Shown: positions 8,204 through 17,624, numbered from the stretch's first letter. The stretch: 64,000 nucleotides of DNA from Planctomycetota bacterium (GCA_026386955.1 JAPLMQ010000297.1:1-64000), one strand, 5' to 3'. The notes: a model not told the origin generated them from the sequence alone. Numbers and translations are program-made.

Positions 8204-10198
8204 ATGTCGGAGTCGCCTCGGGTCCCATGCACGAACTGCCGGCGGCCGCTGCCGCCCGTCGTCGACCCCTCGACGCGCTATGTGGACTGCCCGGGCTGCG
8301 CGACGCGCAACGACCTGGCCTCGGGCGCGACGCTGGTCGGCGGCTGCGACCGGCCCGGCGCGGCGGCGCCCGAGGGCCTCGGCGCGGGCAACGCCGACTC
8401 GCCCAATGCCGACGCGGCCGCGGACCTGACCGGCCGACTCCTCGGCGGGCGCTACCAGCTCGACGCGCTGATCGGGCGCGGGGGGATGGGCTCGGTTTAC
8501 CGCGGGACGCAGGTGCGACTCCACCGCACCGTGGCGGTGAAGCTGCTGGGCTCGCATCTGCTGCGCGACCGGCTCTTCGTCGAGCGCTTCCGGCGCGAGG
8601 CCGAGATCCTCGCGACCTTCGACCATCCGCACATCGTGCAGGTCATCGACACCGACGTCGACGCCGAGAGCAATTCGCACTACATCGTCATGCACTACGT
8701 CGGCGGCTCCGACGGGCGCTCGCGCAGCCTGAAGGAACTGCTCGAGCAGGGGCCGATCGACGTGCGGCAGGCGCTGCGCATCCTCATCCAGGCCTGCTCG
8801 GCCCTGCAGTACGCCCACGCGAAGGGGATCATCCACCGCGACATCAAGCCGGGGAACATCCTCATCGACGCCGAGGGGAACGCGCGCCTGGCCGACTTCG
8901 GCATCGCCAGCACGCGAGGCGGGGGCGACTCCTCGCTGACGCTCGCGGGCGAGTCGATGGGGACGCCGGACTACATGTCGCCCGAGCAGCGGGCCGACCC
9001 GACGAAGGTGACGCCGCAGTCGGACATCTACTCGCTGGGCGTGATCCTCTATGAGATGCTCACGGGCGTGCTGCCGCGGAACGAGCGCTCGCCGCAGCCA
9101 AGCCGGGTGCGCGACGGGGTCGACCCGAGGCTGGACAAGATCGCCAGCGACGCGATTCAGAGGGACCCGGCGAAGCGCACCGCCAGCGCCGACGCGATGA
9201 GGCAGCGGATCGAGGAGGTGGCGGGGACGTCGGCGGGCGTGCCGCGGCCTGAGGCGCCGGAGGCTCCGGGGGTTCCGCAGCCGCCGAAGGCGCCGCGGCC
9301 CGTCGCGCCTCCGACCGGCGGCATCACGGAGGGGACGCCCCGGCCGCGCGTTGGGCTGATGGTGTTCGGGGGAGTGGTGGTGCTGGGCGCGCTCATCGCG
9401 GCGGGCGTGGCGTGGCAGTGGCAGGCGAATCGGCCTGTGTCGACGCGATCGTTGGTCGAGAACACGGCCGCGCCGGCGACGCCGCAGGTTGGATCGTCGA
9501 CGCCCACTCAGACACCGACACCAACCCCGGCTCCATCTCCAGCGACCGCGCCTCATGCCGAGCCCGCGCCGGCCGCATCGCCTGACATCGCCGTCGCGAT
9601 CACCCGGGGGAACGAGCCGGGCGTGAACCTCTCGGTCCGCACCAAGCCGGCTCCGTCGCCAGCACCCGCACCCCCGGCTCCGACTCCTGTTCCGGCCCCC
9701 AAGGAACCGGCAGCCTCGCCCGCGACCGTTCCCGCGCCTGCGCCGTCCGCCGAGCCCGTCGCCGCGGACCTTCTGGCCGCCATCGACAAGGGCGACGACG
9801 CCGAGGTGCGGCGGATCCTCGTCGCCCGCCCGAGCCTCGCCGGCGCCGCGGGCAGCGATGGCTCGACGCCCATGCACCGCGCCGCCGCCAAGGGGCGCAC
9901 GCTTTCGATCGCCATGCTCGTCGCCGTCGGTGCCGACCTGAACACGGCGCGGCGCGACGGCGACCGCCCGCTGCACGTCGCCACCCGAGAGATCCAGGCC
10001 GACGCGGTGAAGGAACTGCTCCGCCGCGGAGCCAACCCGAGGCTGGCCGGCGCGAAGGGGCAGTCATCGGAGAAGATCGCGGCCGAGTCGTATGCGGGGC
10101 AGGAGATCATCGACCTGATCCGCCGTCCGTCGCTCGCCGGGCCGCCGACGCCGCTGCCGAGCATGACGCCGAAGTCCGGCGCGCCCTCGGGCGGCTGA
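8204..10198 (+). CDS. Zinc-ribbon / Ser-Thr protein kinase / ankyrin-repeat membrane protein
   Basis: Starting at ATG 8204 (MSESPRVPCTNC) the product has 664 residues. An N-terminal CxxC...CxxC zinc ribbon (PCTNCRRPL, VDCPGCATR) precedes a complete Hanks-type kinase at about 80-345, with a glycine loop GRGGMGSVY, catalytic HRDIKPGNIL, DFG motif DFGIAS and GTPDYMSPEQ. One membrane helix lies near 383-405 (VFGGVVVLGALIAAGVAWQW). A long Pro/Thr/Ala linker then leads to three ankyrin-like repeats at about 525-645 (STPMHRAAAKG, DRPLHVATRE). The kinase is thus cytoplasmic and the ankyrin domain extracytoplasmic. Its stop lies 23 nt before a double-FHA ABC transporter, whose phosphothreonine readers are plausible targets. 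Confidence 0.9.
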   Translation: MSESPRVPCTNCRRPLPPVVDPSTRYVDCPGCATRNDLASGATLVGGCDRPGAAAPEGLGAGNADSPNADAAADLTGRLLGGRYQLDALIGRGGMGSVYRGTQVRLHRTVAVKLLGSHLLRDRLFVERFRREAEILATFDHPHIVQVIDTDVDAESNSHYIVMHYVGGSDGRSRSLKELLEQGPIDVRQALRILIQACSALQYAHAKGIIHRDIKPGNILIDAEGNARLADFGIASTRGGGDSSLTLAGESMGTPDYMSPEQRADPTKVTPQSDIYSLGVILYEMLTGVLPRNERSPQPSRVRDGVDPRLDKIASDAIQRDPAKRTASADAMRQRIEEVAGTSAGVPRPEAPEAPGVPQPPKAPRPVAPPTGGITEGTPRPRVGLMVFGGVVVLGALIAAGVAWQWQANRPVSTRSLVENTAAPATPQVGSSTPTQTPTPTPAPSPATAPHAEPAPAASPDIAVAITRGNEPGVNLSVRTKPAPSPAPAPPAPTPVPAPKEPAASPATVPAPAPSAEPVAADLLAAIDKGDDAEVRRILVARPSLAGAAGSDGSTPMHRAAAKGRTLSIAMLVAVGADLNTARRDGDRPLHVATREIQADAVKELLRRGANPRLAGAKGQSSEKIAAESYAGQEIIDLIRRPSLAGPPTPLPSMTPKSGAPSGG

Positions 10199-10221
10199 CG
10201 ACGCCGCAGGAGCCCTGAGCC

Positions 10222-12636
10222 ATGACGTTCCGACTCACATTCACGCTGCCCGGCGAGACCGCCAAGCCGGTGGCGACCGTCGACGTCGCCGCGGGCCAGC
10301 CGTGCCTGCTCGGGCGGAACCCCAAGTCGCAGGTCTTCCTGAGCGACCCGCGGGTCAGCCACGACCATTGCCGGGTCTCGCTCGAGGGCGGGGCGTTGCG
10401 GGTCGAGGATTTGCCCGGCCGCGGGCGCACGCTCATCAACGGCAAGGCGGTCTGGTCACCGGGCCAGCTCAATGACGGCGACGAGCTTTCGCTCAACGGC
10501 CTGGTGCTGCGCGTGGAGTGCCGCACGCTCGACGGCGCGTCGCCCGCGAAGCCGGCCGCGGCGATGCCGCCCATCCCGAGGCCGCCGCCTGTTCCGAGAG
10601 CGCCCGTCCCGGCGTCGATGCCCGCCGACGGCAGCCAGACGTTGGTCTCGCCGACGCGCCTCCGGCCGGTGGGGCCCGCCGCGGGGCCGCCGGTCTTCAC
10701 GCTCCGGGCCGCGACGCACACGCTGGGGCGCGACGCGGAGTGCGACCTGCGTTTGGACAACCCGGCGATCTCCCGTCGCCACACGCTGATCCGCCGCGAC
10801 AACGACTCGTGGGTCGTCGAGGACCTGCGCAGCTCCAACGGCACGTTTGTCAACGGCCTGCGCGTCCGCCGGCCGCGGAAACTCGCGGTGGGCGACCGCA
10901 TGACCGTCGGCCCCTATCGGCTGGAGTTCGACGGCACGCGCCTGGTCAGCCGGCGCAGCGAGGGCGGCGTGCGCATCGCCGTGCGTGGCATCGGCAAGGA
11001 GGTCCGCAATCGCGAGACGGGCAAGCCGCTCTGGCTGCTCAACGACATCACGCTCACCTTCGAGCCGCGCGAGTTCATCGGCCTGCTCGGCGGATCGGGC
11101 TGCGGCAAGTCGACTTTCCTCGACACGCTCAACGGCCGGCGGCCCGCGACCCGCGGCTCCGTCCTCTACGACGGTGACGACCTCTACCACAACTTAAGCG
11201 CCCTCAAGTCCGACATCGGCTACGTCCCGCAGGACGTCATCCTCCACGAGGGGCTGCCCGTCGCCGACGCGCTGAGCTTCGCCGCCCGCCTCCGCCTTCC
11301 CTCCGACACCTCGCGCGCGGAGATCCAGACCAGCATCGACCGCGTGCTCGCGACCGTCGGCCTGACCGAGCGGCGGTCGACGCTCATCCGCAACCTCTCG
11401 GGCGGGCAGAAGAAGCGGGTCTCCATCGCGATGGAACTCCTCAGCCGGCCTCGCGTGCTCTTCCTCGACGAGGTCACCAGCGGGCTCGACCTGGGGACCG
11501 AGCGGCAGATGATGGAGCTCTTCCGCAACCTGGCAGACGACGGCCACACCATCATCTGCATCACCCACCACGTCGACAGCCTCGAAATGTGCGACATGGT
11601 CGCCCACTTCATGAAGGGGCGGCTGACCTTCTGCGGCCCGCCCGAAGCCATCAAGCGGCAGTTCGGCGTCGAGGAGCTGCGCGAAATCTACACCGCCGAG
11701 GCGTCCCAGAAGCCCGAGGAGTGGCAGCAGAAGTTCCAGCAGACGCCGGTCTACCGCGAGTTCGTCCAGGGCCGGCTGCAGAACGACCAGAGCGTGCACT
11801 CGCTGCCCAAGCGACGCCAGCCGCGGCGCACGGCAGCGCCGCTGAGGCAGTTCGACATCCTGCTCGGTCGCTACGCCCGCCTGCTCACGCTCGACTACCG
11901 CAGCATTTTGCTCAACCTCGCCCTCGCACCGGCGATCGCGCTGCTGCTCTGCATCCTCGCCGCCTCGATCAAGGTGCCCGACCAGCGCGTGACGCCCGAT
12001 GACTTCAGGCAGTACGCCACGCGGCAGAACATCCTCTGCTTCGGGGCCGTCACCACCGTGCTCTTCCTGGGGCTCTTCGGCTCGATCCGCGAGATCGTCA
12101 AGGAGCTGCCGATCTACCGCCACGAGCGGTTCATGAGCCTGCGCGTCGGGCCTTACGTGACGAGCAAGATCATCCCGCTGGCCATGATTGGGGCGCTGCA
12201 GTCGATCATGGTCGCCGCGATCGCCGCGAACGTGGGCGGGCTCGACGCAAGCACGCCGCTGCAGCAGGCGGGGCTGCTCTTCCTCGCCTCGTTCGCCGGC
12301 ACGATGATGGGCCTGGCCGTCTCGGCGGTCGCGCCCTCGACCGACTGGGCGGTGATCCTGATGATCGTGGTGGTGATCCCGCAGATCCTCTTCTCGGGCG
12401 CGCTGGTGCCGACGACCGGCCTCGCGGCGGTGATCTCCAAGCTCTTCGCCCCCGCCTACTGGGGGCAGCAGGCGATGACCGGCATGCTCGACGAGACGAC
12501 CCGCCGGCTCATCGACGCCCACGCGGCGAAGGGCAAGCTCGCCTGGCTCAGCGGCGCGGTGATGCTGCCGATCCATGCGATCGTGTACGGCGTCTTGTCG
12601 ATGCTCTTCCTGTGGAACAAGGACCGGCGGAAGTGA
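10222..12636 (+). CDS. Double-FHA ABC transporter, ATPase fused to permease (ABCG-type exporter)
   Basis: The 804-residue protein carries two FHA phosphothreonine-binding domains (about 25-95, GRNPKSQVFLSDPRVSHDHC; about 165-235, GRDAECDLRLDNPAISRRH with SSNGTFVNG), joined by a Pro-rich linker. An ABC ATPase follows at about 255-470, with Walker A GGSGCGKS near 290, signature LSGGQKKR near 391, Walker B RVLFLDE near 412 and an H-loop His. The C-terminal 270 residues form an ABC-2-type membrane domain with about six helices. This half-transporter layout fits a homodimeric exporter. Lying directly behind a Ser/Thr kinase gene, it is likely gated or recruited by phosphorylation; the cargo is unknown. 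Confidence 0.92.
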   Translation: MTFRLTFTLPGETAKPVATVDVAAGQPCLLGRNPKSQVFLSDPRVSHDHCRVSLEGGALRVEDLPGRGRTLINGKAVWSPGQLNDGDELSLNGLVLRVECRTLDGASPAKPAAAMPPIPRPPPVPRAPVPASMPADGSQTLVSPTRLRPVGPAAGPPVFTLRAATHTLGRDAECDLRLDNPAISRRHTLIRRDNDSWVVEDLRSSNGTFVNGLRVRRPRKLAVGDRMTVGPYRLEFDGTRLVSRRSEGGVRIAVRGIGKEVRNRETGKPLWLLNDITLTFEPREFIGLLGGSGCGKSTFLDTLNGRRPATRGSVLYDGDDLYHNLSALKSDIGYVPQDVILHEGLPVADALSFAARLRLPSDTSRAEIQTSIDRVLATVGLTERRSTLIRNLSGGQKKRVSIAMELLSRPRVLFLDEVTSGLDLGTERQMMELFRNLADDGHTIICITHHVDSLEMCDMVAHFMKGRLTFCGPPEAIKRQFGVEELREIYTAEASQKPEEWQQKFQQTPVYREFVQGRLQNDQSVHSLPKRRQPRRTAAPLRQFDILLGRYARLLTLDYRSILLNLALAPAIALLLCILAASIKVPDQRVTPDDFRQYATRQNILCFGAVTTVLFLGLFGSIREIVKELPIYRHERFMSLRVGPYVTSKIIPLAMIGALQSIMVAAIAANVGGLDASTPLQQAGLLFLASFAGTMMGLAVSAVAPSTDWAVILMIVVVIPQILFSGALVPTTGLAAVISKLFAPAYWGQQAMTGMLDETTRRLIDAHAAKGKLAWLSGAVMLPIHAIVYGVLSMLFLWNKDRRK

Positions 12637-12691
12637 CGCCGGCGCGGCAGGCCTTGGCGACGATCGACGCCGATCGGCGACGACCTGCCCC

Positions 12692-13123
12692 TCACTTCCG
12701 CCCCGCCCCCGGAGTCCCCGGAGTCCCCGGAGCCCCCGCCGCGTCGCGCAGCATCTTGGCCGTCCGCTCCTCGTGCATCTGCGACTTGCCGAAGCCCGGC
12801 AGCGCCCCCACCGCGACCGCCTGGGCCTGCGACTCCGCGTAGTTCGAGATCAGCATCATCCTCGCCCCGCGCGGGGCCAAGGCGCGGATCAGTTCGATCC
12901 CGCCCTCGCCCTCGAAGCCGTAGTCGAGCACGCGGTTGACCAGCAGCAGCGCATCGGGGCCCGCCATCCGCTCGGCCGTCTTGCGGTCGTGGGCCACGCT
13001 GATCGAAACCGCACCCAACGCAGTACGCACGACGTAGTCCAACGAGGCCGTGTCGGCCCCGCAGTGCCCCACCAGCACCACCTGCTTCACCGGACCTGCG
13101 GGTCCACGATTCGACACAGCCAT
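12692..13123 (-). CDS. Receiver-like (CheY-fold) small protein
   Basis: The ATG at 13123 follows AGGGAG at good spacing and gives 143 residues; an upstream extension would run into a repeat element and is rejected. The pattern of beta strands and helices (VVLVGHCGADTASLDYVVR, DALLLVNRVLDYG, GIELIRALAPRGARMMLIS) resembles a response-regulator receiver, but the usual phosphoacceptor Asp and Lys cannot be placed with certainty, so it may be a pseudo-receiver. The C-terminus ends in a Gly/Pro run (APGTPGTPGAGRK) encoded by tandem CCCCGGAGT units. It converges on the ABC transporter gene with 55 nt between stops. Confidence 0.6.
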   Translation of the reverse strand: MAVSNRGPAGPVKQVVLVGHCGADTASLDYVVRTALGAVSISVAHDRKTAERMAGPDALLLVNRVLDYGFEGEGGIELIRALAPRGARMMLISNYAESQAQAVAVGALPGFGKSQMHEERTAKMLRDAAGAPGTPGTPGAGRK

Positions 13124-13182
13124 GGCTGACGACTCCCTGTGCAACAACCGCGAATCCGGCATGCCTCGCCGCGAGGCTCCTG

Positions 13183-13364
13183 TCTGGTGCCACATGTCAT
13201 CGTACTCGTGACATGTGCCGGCCGACGGACGGCTCAGGATGCCTCGGCGACCTCATCACGCCGCCGTTGGAGATTCGTCCGTGACGTTTCAACGCCTCCG
13301 TCAGAGGTGGGTCGCACATCCTCCCAAGACACATGTCACGAGTACGACGACATGTGGCACCAGA
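13183..13364. repeat. Paired inverted hairpin repeat, family A copy 2 (REPIN-like)
   Basis: The arms at 13183-13217 and 13330-13364 match as reverse complements in 34 of 35 positions. The hairpin stem reads CACATGTCA with TGACATGTG, so relative to copy 1 a C-G pair has become T-A on both sides of the stem. The right arm has one extra change that opens the pair next to the loop. The middle is 112 nt and unlike copy 1, but the same CCGG/ACGGA and AAGA inner flanks are present. It lies upstream of the receiver-like gene and downstream of the HAD gene. Confidence 0.9.
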
Positions 13365-13418
13365 CCATGCGAGCCCGGCTCCTCGCTCGGAAGGCCGTCT
13401 TTGGACGGTCTTCCCCTT

Positions 13419-14111
13419 TCATCCGAACCACGCCCGCACCTGCTCGAGCGTCGGCGCGCCCTTGGCCTCCATCACGCGGGTGGCCCGGCCGAGCTTCGCG
13501 GGGGGCGTCGAGGTCAGCAGCGCCAGCGTGCGCAGGCCGGCCCCGCGGGCCGACTCGATCCCCGCGGCCGTGTCCTCGATCGCCAGGCAGGCCGACGCGT
13601 GCAGCCCCAGCGCCGGGAACTTGCCCGCCAGCAGCTCCACCGCCATCGCGTAGGTCTCGGGGTCGGGCTTGGATCGCCGGACGTCGTCGGCGCTGACGAC
13701 CAGCTTGAAGAGCGGGGCGAGCTTGAGCTTGCCCAGGATGAGGTTGATGTCGCGTCGTGAGGCGCCGCTGGCGATGGCGATGGGCATCGCGGCGCCGGCC
13801 GCGCGGATCAGGGCCTCGACGCCGGGGATCATCTCGATGCCCTCGTCCACCACGGCCTCGAAGGCGTCGGCCTTGTCGTCGATGAGCTGGGCGACGCGCT
13901 TCTCCTCCGCGGGCGTGGGCGTCGCGCCCAGGGGCAGGCCGAGCATCGCGCGGAAGGCGTCGCGGTCGTCGTAGCCGATGTAGCGCTCGACGTATTCGTC
14001 GTAGCTGTACGTCACGCCGAACGTCTTGGAGACGCGCAGGAACGCCTGGTGGTGGATCGGCTCGGAGTCAACGATGACGCCGTCAAAATCGAAGACAATC
14101 GCCTTGAGCAT
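13419..14111 (-). CDS. HAD-superfamily phosphatase/phosphomutase (beta-phosphoglucomutase-like)
   Basis: All four HAD motifs are present in order: FDFDGVIVDSE (nucleophile Asp and general acid Asp), IASGAS (Ser of motif II), the Lys of RSKPDPETY and the acidic pair in AIEDTAAGI. A helical cap lies between motifs I and II, as in subfamily I phosphatases such as beta-phosphoglucomutase and phosphoglycolate phosphatase. The ATG at 14111 (MLKAIVFDFDG) begins right at the first strand, giving 230 residues. It has no ribosome site but a TACACT box 7 nt upstream, suggesting a leaderless message. The substrate is a small phosphorylated sugar or acid, not identifiable from sequence. Confidence 0.88.
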   Translation of the reverse strand: MLKAIVFDFDGVIVDSEPIHHQAFLRVSKTFGVTYSYDEYVERYIGYDDRDAFRAMLGLPLGATPTPAEEKRVAQLIDDKADAFEAVVDEGIEMIPGVEALIRAAGAAMPIAIASGASRRDINLILGKLKLAPLFKLVVSADDVRRSKPDPETYAMAVELLAGKFPALGLHASACLAIEDTAAGIESARGAGLRTLALLTSTPPAKLGRATRVMEAKGAPTLEQVRAWFG

Positions 14112-14118
14112 GGCGGAA

Positions 14119-14124
14119 AGTGTA
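14119..14124 (-). promoter_or_regulatory. -10 box TACACT close to HAD start codon
   Basis: TACACT on the minus strand ends 7 nt before the ATG at 14111, so transcription would begin at or within a few bases of the start codon. No Shine-Dalgarno sequence is present. The same geometry is seen before pheS, the dioxygenase, oppF-like and ribBX-like genes. Confidence 0.45.
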
Positions 14125-14172
14125 GCGGAACAAGGGCGTCGCGGCGCATCGCGCGGCGACGCTCGTCCGGGG

Positions 14173-14202
14173 CAAAAAAGAAGGCCGCCCAAGGGCGGCC
14201 TT
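14173..14202 (-). terminator. Rho-independent terminator of the secreted-protein operon
   Basis: AAGGCCGCCC and GGGCGGCCTT form a 9-10 bp GC stem with a tiny loop; on the minus strand it is followed by CTTTTTTG. It lies about 75 nt after the stop codon of the exported protein at 14276-16474 and therefore closes the minus-strand operon that begins near 19852. Confidence 0.85.
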
Positions 14203-14275
14203 CGGTTCGGAGTTCCGCCTTCAGGCGGGCTTCGCTTTTGGTTTCACGGACGATGTCGGAAGGAGACCGGTCGTC

Positions 14276-16474
14276 TCACTTCCCCGGCGGAGGCAGTTCC
14301 AGCGCGCCTTGGGCCACCACGCCCTGCGCCTTCACGATGACCTGCTGCACGCTCGCGCCGAACATCCCCTCCATCTCCTGATCGGTGGGGAGGATCGCGC
14401 GGAGCCGGGCCGCGGTGGCCTTGCCATGGGCGGCGTCGGCGGGGTCGACCTGGGGCATCGCCGGCCCCTCCGGGCCCTCCTCCTCTCCTCCTTCTTCGGG
14501 CGCCTCATCCGCCGCCTGGATCGACAGCAGCGGGGAAAGGGCCGGGAACGCGTTGGCGAAGAGCCGCGGGGCCGCGGGGCCCCGGCCGGTGGCGCGGCGC
14601 ATCATGCCCCGGCGGGCCGTCGCCTGCTCGGCGGCGTTGATGACGGCCTCGCGCACGATCCGCATCGACCGGCCGGCGTCGCTCACTTGGAACATCATGC
14701 TCGGCTCAAGCGTCAGCAGCGCCTTGCCCCGCTGGAAGATCGGGCTGGTCGCCATCGCGGCGGCGCCCTGCGGCGGCGTGCGCAGCCAAGCGAGCGTCGA
14801 CTCCGTCACGCCCTTGCCCAGCCCGATGGTCATGAAGCCCTTGCCCACGAACACCCCCGCCTCCATCTGAGGCTGCTGGATGCGCAGCCCGTTGAAGCCC
14901 TGCTCCTGCACGGCCGCCTGCCCGGTGAACGGGGCGACCACGCCCAGCACCCGGCTCCACAACGGCTCGTCCAGCAACTGCCAGACGAAGGCCATGCGGT
15001 TCTCGTCGTTGGGGCTCGGACGCGCGGCCGGGGCCGGCGCATCGCCCGCCGCAGCGGCGGCGGCGGCGGGCTTGGGCAGCGGGCCGTAGGTCAGGAAGCT
15101 GTGGCGCGAGCCCAGCGAGGAGAGCAGCACCGGCAGGTCGACCTGCAGCATGCCCTTGACCTGCATCTCGGCCTGGTCGAAGCCCTGCTGGGCCTGCGGG
15201 CCCCACTCGCCGACGACCAGCTCCTTCACGCGCAGGTAGGCCTTGCCCAGGTCGAAGCTGACTTGCGAGTAGCCCAGCAGGTTGGCGGGGACCCAAGCGG
15301 GCGGCTCGGGGGCGATCGCGGCTTGGTCGAAGAGGGTGACCAAGCCCGTGCGCGGCGCGGGGACGGAGAGGAAACCGCCCGAGCGCAGGACCGTGCCGTC
15401 GAGCGAGAGGCGGAGCGCCGCGGGGCCGATGGTGTTGAAGCCCAAGGCCTTGATCGCGCGGGCGGCGTCGGGGCTGGCCTTGGGGTCGACCTTGGGGTCG
15501 AGCATCTTGACCAGCGGGCGCGGGTCGACGAGCAGCTCGAAGCCCGCCATGCCCGCGGGCATGGCGGCGGCGAGCCCGGGCGTCGCCATCAGCGAGGCGG
15601 CGACGCCGTCGGCGGCCTTGGCGTTGTGAGCCGCCAGGAAGCGGGCATAGACGCCCGTCGCCTGCTCCACGCCCGTGAGCGCGTCGAGGTCGACCTTCAC
15701 GTCGCCCTTGGCCTTGAGTTCGCGGATCTCAGCCTCGTGCTGCGGGAAGGTGTTGCCGATGAGGATGCGGTTGCCCACGCGGGTGACGAAGAGCTGCGTC
15801 TGGTCGATCTGGATGCGCGGCTCGTCCTTGCGGGCCTCCTGCTGCTTCTTGAACCATTCCGTCCGCTGCTCGGGCGTCATCTGCCCGAAGTCGGCGGGGA
15901 TCGCCGGGGGCTTGCCGTTGGCCGTGCCCAGGACCGGCATGCTCAGGCGCATGACCTTGAAGCCCTCGATCGTGGAGTCGACGCGCGTGGGCGTCGCGGG
16001 CTTGCCCTTCTCCTCGTCGACAGCCTTCTCGAGGGCCTTGACGAGGCGCTCGGCCAGGTCGCCGCCGGGCTCGACCCAGCTCAGGGCCATCACCAACGGG
16101 GCCTTGCCCGGGCGCGGCGCGAGCACCACGCCCAAGCCCGCCTCGCCGACAAGCAGGTCGTTCCAGTCCTGCGTCTTGAGGTTGTACTTCGCGAGGTCCT
16201 GGCCCATCTTCTCCCACTCGGTCTTGCTCTCCTCCTGGAGCATGGCCGTGAACTTGTCGAAGCGCTCCTGCGAGAGCCCGACCGCGCCGAGCTTGGTCTG
16301 CTTGCGCAGGGCCTCGAGGAACAGCTTCCCGCTGGGCACGCGCATGAGCATGACCGTCTCGGGCGGGAGGCACTCCCACGACGAGCGGGCGGCGGCGGGC
16401 GCCTGGCCCAGAGCCGACGTCGCTGCGACCATCACGATGGCGAGCGCCAGGACCTTCTTCGCAAACTGCCGCAT
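14276..16474 (-). CDS. Exported protein of unknown function
   Basis: This 732-residue protein has a signal peptide (VLALAIVMVAATSALGQA, cleavage after ALG or GQA). The mature part alternates strands and helices and begins with SSWECLPPETVMLMRVPSGK, a lead-in I associate with planctomycete secreted proteins that evaluate many short hydrophobic segments, but I cannot assign a family. Ala/Pro-rich low-complexity stretches occur near 475-490 (PKPAAAAAAAGDAPAPAAR), and the tail has an acidic run (EAPEEGGEEEGPEGP). It is the last gene of a three-gene minus-strand operon, 55 nt after the protease gene, and is followed by a strong terminator. Being behind an HtrA-like protease, it could be a partner or substrate. 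Confidence 0.8.
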   Translation of the reverse strand: MRQFAKKVLALAIVMVAATSALGQAPAAARSSWECLPPETVMLMRVPSGKLFLEALRKQTKLGAVGLSQERFDKFTAMLQEESKTEWEKMGQDLAKYNLKTQDWNDLLVGEAGLGVVLAPRPGKAPLVMALSWVEPGGDLAERLVKALEKAVDEEKGKPATPTRVDSTIEGFKVMRLSMPVLGTANGKPPAIPADFGQMTPEQRTEWFKKQQEARKDEPRIQIDQTQLFVTRVGNRILIGNTFPQHEAEIRELKAKGDVKVDLDALTGVEQATGVYARFLAAHNAKAADGVAASLMATPGLAAAMPAGMAGFELLVDPRPLVKMLDPKVDPKASPDAARAIKALGFNTIGPAALRLSLDGTVLRSGGFLSVPAPRTGLVTLFDQAAIAPEPPAWVPANLLGYSQVSFDLGKAYLRVKELVVGEWGPQAQQGFDQAEMQVKGMLQVDLPVLLSSLGSRHSFLTYGPLPKPAAAAAAAGDAPAPAARPSPNDENRMAFVWQLLDEPLWSRVLGVVAPFTGQAAVQEQGFNGLRIQQPQMEAGVFVGKGFMTIGLGKGVTESTLAWLRTPPQGAAAMATSPIFQRGKALLTLEPSMMFQVSDAGRSMRIVREAVINAAEQATARRGMMRRATGRGPAAPRLFANAFPALSPLLSIQAADEAPEEGGEEEGPEGPAMPQVDPADAAHGKATAARLRAILPTDQEMEGMFGASVQQVIVKAQGVVAQGALELPPPGK

Positions 16475-16529
16475 GATCGAATTCCCTATGGGGTTGGTGG
16501 CTTGGTGTCTGATGGAGTCTGTGGTCTGG

Positions 16530-17624
16530 TCAATGGGACGTGGCTGGTTTCGTGTTCGTGGCCTGTGTGGCCGCGGGCTTCTTGTCGCCCGCCCGCCACG
16601 GCGGATCGAGGTAGGTCACGCCGTTCTGGGGCTGCGAGGAATCATAGAGGTACGTGTCGCGGTGCGAGAGGAAGTCGACCAGGTCGGTCGCGGGGATGCC
16701 GAAGGCGAGGCCCTGGAAGAACATCGCCCCGGCGCAGACGATGCCGACGACCTCGCCGCGGGCGTTGAACAGAGGACCGCCGGAGTTGCCGGGGTTGATC
16801 GCGGCGTCGGTCTGGATGAAGCGCAGGTGGCCGATGGCGCGGGTGGTGGAGCTGACGATGCCTTGCGTGACGGTGCGCTCGAGCCCCAGCGGGCTGCCGA
16901 CGGCGAAGACCAGGTCGCCGACCTTCACGTCCGACTGCGGGTTGATCACCACCGGCTTGGGCAGCGGGCCGTCGAGCTCCGAGGGCTCGATCTGCAGCAG
17001 CGCGATGTCGCGCAGCGGCTGGATGGCGACGATGTGGACCTTCTTGAGCTCGCGCTTCTCGTAGCCCGTGGGCGAGGGGCGGAAGACGGTGACGACCACG
17101 CGCGTCTGGCCTTCGACGACGTGGTAGTTGGTGATCAGGTGGCCCTTGTCGCTGATGAGGAAGCCCGTGCCGAGCCCCACGGGCGTCTTGACCATGACCA
17201 CCGCGTCGCCGTTGCGCTTGACCAGGTCGGCCACGGGGGCGGCGTCCATCCGGCCGACGGTGTAGATGTCGCGCTCGGCCTTCTGGTCGCGGGTCGCGGC
17301 GCCGTCGACGCCGTCGACCTCGAGCACGCGGTCGCCGGGGATGTTGACGACCTCATAGCCCAGGTCGATGGCGACACCCGCGTCGTTCTTGCGCAGGAAC
17401 GTGCCGGTGACCTTCGCCCCGCCGACGAGGGTGACGACGACTTGCTCGGTGGCAGCTCCTTGGGTCGCGGAGACGGCGGCGGACGGACGGGTCGCCGGGC
17501 CCGGCGTCGGGGGGGGCGCGGCGTGCGCGCCGCTGAGCCACAGCGATACCGTGGCGAGGCAGGCGAGGAGGCGCGGCGAGGCTGCGGCGGACATGTTTCG
17601 GCGAGGGGGAGTCGCGGGATTCAT
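16530..17624 (-). CDS. HtrA-like trypsin-family serine protease, exported
   Basis: The ATG at 17624 overlaps the upstream stop codon as ATGA, which fixes the start and indicates translational coupling (364 residues). A signal peptide (LLACLATVSLWLSGAHA) is followed by about 90 residues with an RNA-binding-like small beta fold (VVVTLVGGAKVTGTFLR), then a chymotrypsin-fold protease with the triad His in TNYHVVEG, Asp in LRDIALLQ and Ser in NPGNSGGPL. No PDZ domain follows; the C-terminus is a Thr/Ala/Lys tail. It is probably a periplasmic or surface quality-control protease. Confidence 0.9.
   Translation of the reverse strand: MNPATPPRRNMSAAASPRLLACLATVSLWLSGAHAAPPPTPGPATRPSAAVSATQGAATEQVVVTLVGGAKVTGTFLRKNDAGVAIDLGYEVVNIPGDRVLEVDGVDGAATRDQKAERDIYTVGRMDAAPVADLVKRNGDAVVMVKTPVGLGTGFLISDKGHLITNYHVVEGQTRVVVTVFRPSPTGYEKRELKKVHIVAIQPLRDIALLQIEPSELDGPLPKPVVINPQSDVKVGDLVFAVGSPLGLERTVTQGIVSSTTRAIGHLRFIQTDAAINPGNSGGPLFNARGEVVGIVCAGAMFFQGLAFGIPATDLVDFLSHRDTYLYDSSQPQNGVTYLDPPWRAGDKKPAATQATNTKPATSH

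Noticed and set aside
6335-9976. A 1213-codon minus-strand open frame across the SUMF1-fold and kinase genes
   Set aside because: It runs through two well-supported genes and a divergent promoter region; its translation is Arg/Pro/Gly-rich low complexity.
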